DNA of 64,000 nt from Melitaea cinxia (taxonomy: Eukaryota; Arthropoda; Insecta; Lepidoptera; Nymphalidae). The notes beneath the pieces are model-generated. The model was not told the DNA's origin. It saw nothing but the letters and a program-made list of their open reading frames with translations, and did not search any database. Positions 58,540-64,000 of this stretch are shown here, in pieces (the stretch's first letter is position 1; the number at the start of each line of letters is the position of its first letter). The translations under genes and the position numbers were made by a program. The stretch lies in assembly GCF_905220565.1 (NCBI RefSeq), contig NC_059403.1:3534001-3598000 (forward strand). Direction: 5' to 3'.

Positions 58540-60424
58540 TTTTTGACAAAAAATAATGAATCACTCGATACGTTTAAACAATACAACGCTATATTTAGCA
58601 CTGCTGCGACTTTGTATTCGCTTTTGATTTTGTATTCGCTTTGGTGGCTTCACTCGCATGTTCGGCGCGCTCCATCTGCCTTTTGTTTATTAATCTGAGA
58701 TTTTTAAAGATAAATTTTATTTATAATTTAATCTTAAATAATTTGCACATGTAATCAAACGGCTAGTATAATTATATTTATAACAATTAGTAGGGTAATT
58801 TTCTAGTGCTTTAATAAAATTTAATCACCGTACATATCTATTCTAAATGCCATTAAAAGTAATATAAAATATTCTAGTTATAATCGCGTTTGTAGTTCCT
58901 AAACTTAGTTTGTTAGAAAAATTCCATGTAAAATTTAAATAAAAAAGGTTGGTAGCAATGTTTTAAAAGTGGCGGTAAAATATAGTCGTTGATTGTTTAA
59001 TTCGCAATAAGTAATTTAAGTACCTACTTAATTTTTATACCAATACTCATATTTTAACAAAACAAAAAACGTTCACTACTCGTCATAATAGCAAATAAAG
59101 ATGCGTTATTACCGAATAGTTATTTATTGACAATTTTAAAAAAATTTGATCGTTGGTTTTGTCTATAATTTTATGTTTCACTGTTATAGTAAGTAAAGTA
59201 CTTACATATAAAAAAAAAATTAATGAGGCAAGTTGAGTTTATATATAAATATTTAATAATTTTATGTTCATTAAATCGTTTTAAGGGAAAGTTTAAAAAA
59301 CGTCAATTTGTGTATTATTTTTTCAATGTACGTAAAAGAAAATATTTCCGTACCATATTTATATATGTAAGTAATATAAAAAATTTAGTATTTAGGATAT
59401 GATAGTCTACAATCTGTCCATCGAAATTAATACTAAACAAAAAAAAATGAACGCAAACGTTAATATTTTCGTGTTACTGTCAAGGGTTGTCATAAGTTTA
59501 AAAAAAAAAAAAACTTCGGTACGTATCTTTCAATTTGTCCTTTTTTACTTCAAGAATAATTATGTTTACTTCTACAAAAAAAAATTGCTTGTCTGTTAAG
59601 TCGGTTTACGGACGATAGCTTTACACGATAACGTCATAAAGAAACATTGATGAAAAATTACATAATTTTATGAATATAATTAAATTATTATCACTGATAT
59701 ATTTCGAATTGCTAGTTCTGACGTCACGCGAGAAGAGAGATAAATGTGTCACAACACAAGCCAACGCTTGGGCCGATCATACCTGTGTACCCTGTTTAAG
59801 CAAGTTATTTTACTCTTTGCCTCTCTATCGCTTGTTCCGCGCTCTTGCTTGCACGCTCAGGCTCAGGTGGAACGTGACACTTTCGTGCAAAGAGGATATA
59901 ACCACTACGTTTTACTTTTGTGCGTGCAGCCGGTGTTTATCGATTTATAAGACGTTGTCACGTCAAAAGGATATTAATTGATCAGTAATATATTTAAGAA
60001 ACATATATCACTTACAATTTTGTAAATTTCTTAAGAATTTCTAAATTTTTATTACTTTGCGCTGATTTAAATTAGTACCTACATTAGTACATTCAAATTT
60101 CAAACCAACACGATATCTTCTCAAAATGAAATAATGTTTTTATTTTTTGAAAAAATTATTACTATGAGTTATTCGTCATTAGATACTAATATCTTTGATT
60201 CATGAAATTAACATGTTTTTTTTTAATATTAGCAAAACAGGTAAAAAAAAAAAATGTTTTGTATTATGTATAAATTTAAAAGTATTCATTAAGCTACCAT
60301 CAACATTGGTTGTGTATGTAAACGATTCATTTTTAAATATTTTATAACTACCTAATAAAATATCGAAATTATCTATGTACTCTTTTATTTATCAGTATTT
60401 TCTTATATCACTACTTAGTATAAA
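58540..60424. other. Intergenic, no supported gene
   Basis: Mostly AT-rich. A GC-richer patch at 59715-59960 (GACGTCACGCGAGAAGAG, TCAGGTGGAACGTGAC) gives open frames of 68 and 103 codons that share no recognisable protein family. I think it is a repeat remnant. Confidence 0.4.
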
Positions 60425-60630
60425 ACAAAGTCGCTTCCCGCTATGTATGCTTAGATCTTTAAAACTACGCAACGGATTTTGATTTTTTATAATAAATAGA
60501 GTGATTCCAGAGGAAGGTTTACATGTATAGCACATGCATATTATAGTAGAGAAACACTGATAATTTTAGAGGTTTCTAATGTGATGTCGTAAATCAACAC
60601 ATTTTTTTGCGCTTGCATTGCAAATACACC
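60425..60630. repeat. Family E dispersed repeat
   Basis: It has ATGCTTAGATCTTTAAAAC, GCAACGGATTTTGAT, GAGTGATTCCAGAGGAAGG and TTTTAGAGGTTTCTAATG in one uninterrupted piece. It is the reference copy for the split version at 50490-51062. Confidence 0.75.
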
Positions 60631-60834
60631 AGCGGACCCGGCAGACGTCGTCCTGTCCGGAAAACAGCTACCAAATTTGATTGCTTAAATACAGATAGCA
60701 GCGCCACTTACCGGTCCAATTGAGATAAAACTACCCTCTCTCTAAGTTGGATCAAATTACAGATGTTTACAAAATTTAATACAAATTAGTTCAGTAGTTT
60801 CGGAGTTTGTCGATAACATACATCGTGACACGAA

Positions 60835-60924
<90 letters not shown>

Positions 60925-60985
60925 TTAAATTTAGTATCAGCATTGCACTCGTGCGGAGCCGGGGCTGGCCGCTAGTCTAAATAAA
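60630..60985. repeat. Dispersed repeat with GACCCGGCAGACGTCG head and long (TA)n
   Basis: The head is CAGCGGACCCGGCAGACG, followed by AGCGCCACTTACCGGTCC, AGTAGTTTCGGAGTTTG and a (TA)n run at 60838-60921. The element appears to end near GGGGCTGGCCGCTAGTC. Confidence 0.6.
60838..60921. repeat. (TA)n microsatellite, about 84 bp
   Basis: An uninterrupted TA dinucleotide tract of about 42 units inside the dispersed repeat. It is self-complementary and its length in an assembly is often unreliable. Confidence 0.95.
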
Positions 60986-61046
60986 CAAATTATAAACTTA
61001 CTATTTTTACAAATCTACTTATTCAATTAAGTAAATGTCAGATTTT

Positions 61047-61332
61047 CAAATGAGGTAGGGCACAGCAGTATATATCCAGCTCAAAATCTGGAGCAGCCAG
61101 ATTAAAGAAGTACCTCGACCTTACAGAAGATCACAGCTTAATGATACTGCTTTTAAGCAGCGTTGTGTTCCTGTAGTGAATAAGGTGACCAGAACTTCTG
61201 GGGTGGATTGGGGTATTAATGAGGCAGCACGCTTGCAATGCTTCTGGTGTTCCAGGCGTCTATAGGCTACGTTAAACGCTTACCATCAGGCGAGCCGTAC
61301 GCTTGTTTGCCAAGTTAGTTGTAAAAAAAAAG
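61047..61332 (-). repeat. Family B SINE-like element, reversed
   Basis: A plus-strand start at ATGAGGTAGGGCACAGCAG, then GAAGTACCTCGACCTTAC and CATCAGGCGAGCCGTACG, with a short A-run at the right end. Confidence 0.85.
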
Positions 61333-61434
61333 ATATGGAAATAAATGTTCTAAATTCTACAAAAGAAATCAGGAGGACCATTGTTTCCATGTCTGTATTA
61401 TTATTGATGCTGTTCTGTTATTCAACACTAAAAG

Positions 61435-61705
61435 TTTTTAACCGACGTTAATTGACGTTCAAGTTGAGCTCTCAATTTGAGCTCTCAATTTGAGTGTAGT
61501 TTTTCACGTGTCATATATTTTTTTTACTTCGTGTACCAATTTTGATGATTCTTTATTGAACCCAAAGATCGTGATTCTCATTTGTTACCGTACAAATTTG
61601 GTCGAGATCTGATGAGTACTTTTTGAGTTACGCATAATAATGCTTATTTAGTTGACTGTTATCCGACTACCTACGTCGTAATACTGTCGATGTAATTGAA
61701 AACAC
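61435..61705 (-). repeat. Diverged family C remnant
   Basis: TTTTTAACCGACGTTAATTG at the left, GGTCGAGATCTGATGAGTAC in the middle and GTCGATGTAATTGAAAAC at the right preserve the family C order with many changes. Confidence 0.55.
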
Positions 61706-62245
61706 AATTATTCAATTGGAACCAGTAATTCCTGATATTAACTCATTAAACCAGACTCTAAGTTTTATAATATTAGAACAGAATATTGTACTATTGTATT
61801 ATATATTTTATAACTCTATTGTTTCACCCAGCATCTTATTATAAGATTGGTGTACAACAATGAAATATAATAAAAAAAGTTTCAGTATTAAATTATTTAT
61901 TTATTTGGCTACTAATGCGTTAATAAAAAAATACACTATAAACCCGCAATTTAAAGAAGTTAAATATATTTTATTACGTTATCTTAATATCTGTACATAT
62001 TTCTTTTTTTTTAATGTTATTACGTCTATAAGATAAGACAAAGTATCTACGCGTCACAATCAGTTAGTGGTGTCACATAGTATATTATATAAATTTAACA
62101 AATACAACTTATACCTTTTTGTATATAAACACCATATATAACCATTATCAATAAATAGGTAATTCTGAGAATAAAGAGATTGAACAAACCTAAAAACAAC
62201 CTCACATTTAAAATATGTTTTTTTATTGTACAATATCTACACAAG
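61706..62245. other. AT-rich intergenic, no gene seen
   Basis: No supported feature. Confidence 0.5.
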
Positions 62246-62394
62246 TCGAATACGGGCAGCAGCGTCTTCGGTGCGACAAAGCCCTGCCACCAACCCGCCT
62301 ACCGCATGGTGACTACGGGTAAAACACATGAGCCAAAAATGGCGTGAACTTGTAAAGGCTATGTCCAGCATTGGATTGTGATAAGATCAAATGA
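62246..62394 (+). repeat. Family A fragment
   Basis: ACGGGCAGCAGCGTCTTCGG, CACCAACCCGCCTACC and the tail GCTATGTCCAGCATTGG remain. The 5' third and parts of the middle are lost. Confidence 0.8.
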
Positions 62395-62608
62395 TTGTAC
62401 AATATCCACGGGCTCGTATTTGCCCGTGCATTTTTATTAAAACATCTAGAGTTTTATTGCTTATCAGCGAAAGGTTTTTTAATACATTAGCACTTCAGGC
62501 AAGCGGTATTAGAATAGTTTGTAGTTATTAAAATGTAATTTGTGGCAGTGTGTGGCTGTTATACTTCTTTATATAGATTTTTGGTATGTATTACAATTTT
62601 ATATTAAG

Positions 62609-64000
62609 TCAAGTATGATTCGAGATATATACCGGCAAGTTTGTTGGATTGATTTGTATATATGATACTGAATCCACACCAACAACAGCACACAAAATGG
62701 TAACATTGTCATGATATTTTGAATGCAGGCTTATTATTTCACTTCCTGATGGTATAGTTTTCTTTTCACTGAAATAAAGAGACGAATTATTTAATTATGA
62801 TTTGCGACAGTTATATTGATAGCTAAAATACTTAAAAATAACTTCATTAAGTGTTAACCTGTAAATTATTTATTTATCATAAAAGATTTTCTTTATAGGA
62901 TATTTTTACTTACTCAAAACAAATTAAGCGAAAATGTGGAGTCGGTCGTTTTGATTTTCTAAAATTTTGAACATCTCTATTGTATACGTCGAAATCAATA
63001 GCGAGCTTGCAGTCATCGTAGACTTCATTTGCGTTTCGAATAATTCTCAGCTTTTTTAAAATTGACGCCATATCAGTGCAGTCGCCTGGTTTTACAACAG
63101 AATCGATTGTATTGTTCATAACAGCAGGTACACTTTGAAATTCAGCAATCGCTTCCTTAATACTAGTAAAAAAAGATTTTTTCAAGTCTAACCAGTTATC
63201 ACAATTGGAAGTTTGTATTTTGAGAAAGTCGAAGAGGAATTCTTCCCTTTTTAAATCTATTATTGTATTAGTAACATCTTCTTGAGTAACAATTTCTGCT
63301 CTTCCAAAATCGTTTTCTGATGGTAACCAGTCTTTAGTAAAAGTTTTTAGTAACAATTCATTATACTTTTTTATTTTTAATTCTATATTATTACTGCTTA
63401 TACTAGTGGATGCCTCGTTACACGATTCTTTTTGTTGCTCAGAAAGTCGTTTTAATATATTAAAAGGGTTTCTTAATCTTTTTCTTTTACGTAATTTTGG
63501 TTCTTCTTTTACACACTCTGAACTTGAAGCATCAGATGAATCAAGTGTGATCTGTTGGCGATTTTCTATTTCATAGCTATCAGTTAAATAATATTCTTCT
63601 TTATAGGATTCATTAAATGTTCTGATCAATTTTGAGAAAGCTCTCCTATGTCTCGCTGATGACTTATTATTTTTTTCTAATTCTTTCAACTGTGATGCAA
63701 ATTTTTTTAGCATAGAAAGATTATCATCATTATTGCCACTACGACGCTTCTTTCGGCTAGGTTCATCATCATCATCGTCTTCTAATTCGATAGTGTCTAC
63801 AATAGTTTCTTCAATTATTATATTGAAATCATCACCAAGCCTTATTCTTGTTCTATATCTACTGTTGTAAGCATGAATTAGCCTTTGAAGCGGTTGGATA
63901 ATTTGCGCTCGAGTATTTCCTGATAAGATCATTTGTTTCAATCTAAGAGCAAGCTTTTTTATTTCTTCCAAATTTTTTTGCTGTGTTGTTACTCTAGACC
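62609..64000 (-). CDS. Unrecognised acidic/basic protein with internal repeat, 3' part (5' beyond window)
   Basis: Exons are 62914-64000 (open to the window edge) and 62609-62768, joined in phase at TTTGA|GTAAGT and CAG|T, ending TGA (about 414 visible codons). I do not recognise the family. Two segments of about 46 residues resemble each other: one starting KLALRLKQMILSG and ending DDFNI, the other starting KFASQLKELEKNN and ending DSYEI. Each ends in an L-x-R/K-x(n)-N-x-x-Y type helix (LIHAYNSRYR, LIRTFNESYK). They are followed by an acidic run (DDDDDE), a basic KKRR/RKRKRLR motif (likely nuclear signal) and a mostly helical C-terminal half. The last exon has a conserved-looking NVTILCAVVGVDS. 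The first Met reported in this frame is a TTG, and the frame continues upstream without a stop, so the true start is outside. Confidence 0.7.

Noticed and set aside
59670..59981. 103-residue Cys-containing frame
   Set aside because: No domain, no splice context, overlaps a second equally open frame, and sits in a GC-richer repeat-like patch.
1..64000. CRISPR arrays, operons, ribosome binding sites, prophage
   Set aside because: The window is eukaryotic. The direct repeats seen are tandem duplications or transposable elements without regular spacers.

Overview
This is a piece of an insect nuclear genome, almost certainly from a moth or butterfly (Lepidoptera). It is AT-rich, its genes are split by GT-AG introns, and its spacers hold dispersed repeats typical of lepidopteran genomes: SINEs with (TGA)n tails, elements reading GTCGGCAAACAAGCG, elements with AACCGACTTC ends and tRNA-headed SINEs. 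The species cannot be named from the sequence. All gene models were built by hand from reading frame, splice sites and remembered family features; no search was run.

Layout. Positions 1-16,000 hold no gene I can support. They carry repeat copies and one striking structure: two 861-bp mobile-element copies in near-perfect inverted orientation (7517-8377 and 8960-9820). At 16,053-18,589 (+) lie the last four exons of a four-pass claudin/PMP22-like membrane protein whose first exon was not found. From 36,641 down to 23,157 (-) runs a complete 14-exon gene for UTP20, a large HEAT-repeat subunit of the small-subunit processome (about 2,775 aa). Head-to-head with it, at 38,493-41,772 (+), is a complete five-exon glyoxalase II gene (HAGH). 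HAGH converges with a four-exon gene at 41,950-43,762 (-) that joins a TFPT/INO80F-like coiled coil to an HMG box, suggesting an INO80 chromatin-remodeller subunit.

About 60 bp upstream of that gene's start codon sits an apparently full-length LINE with RNase H (43,836-49,152, -). Both of its ORFs are open and it is flanked by a 12-bp target-site duplication. Next comes a six-exon heparan sulfate 3-O-sulfotransferase gene (49,826-56,874, +). Its fifth exon ends at AT instead of a GT donor, directly beside a SINE. A small THAP-domain fragment (57,769-58,539, -) has a one-base frame break in an A-run. The right edge holds the 3' part of an unrecognised acidic/basic protein with an internal repeat (62,609-64,000, -).

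The genes are separate housekeeping or tissue genes (ribosome assembly, methylglyoxal detoxification, chromatin, heparan sulfate modification). They show no sign of forming one pathway. The unusual biology here comes from mobile elements landing at gene edges and splice sites.
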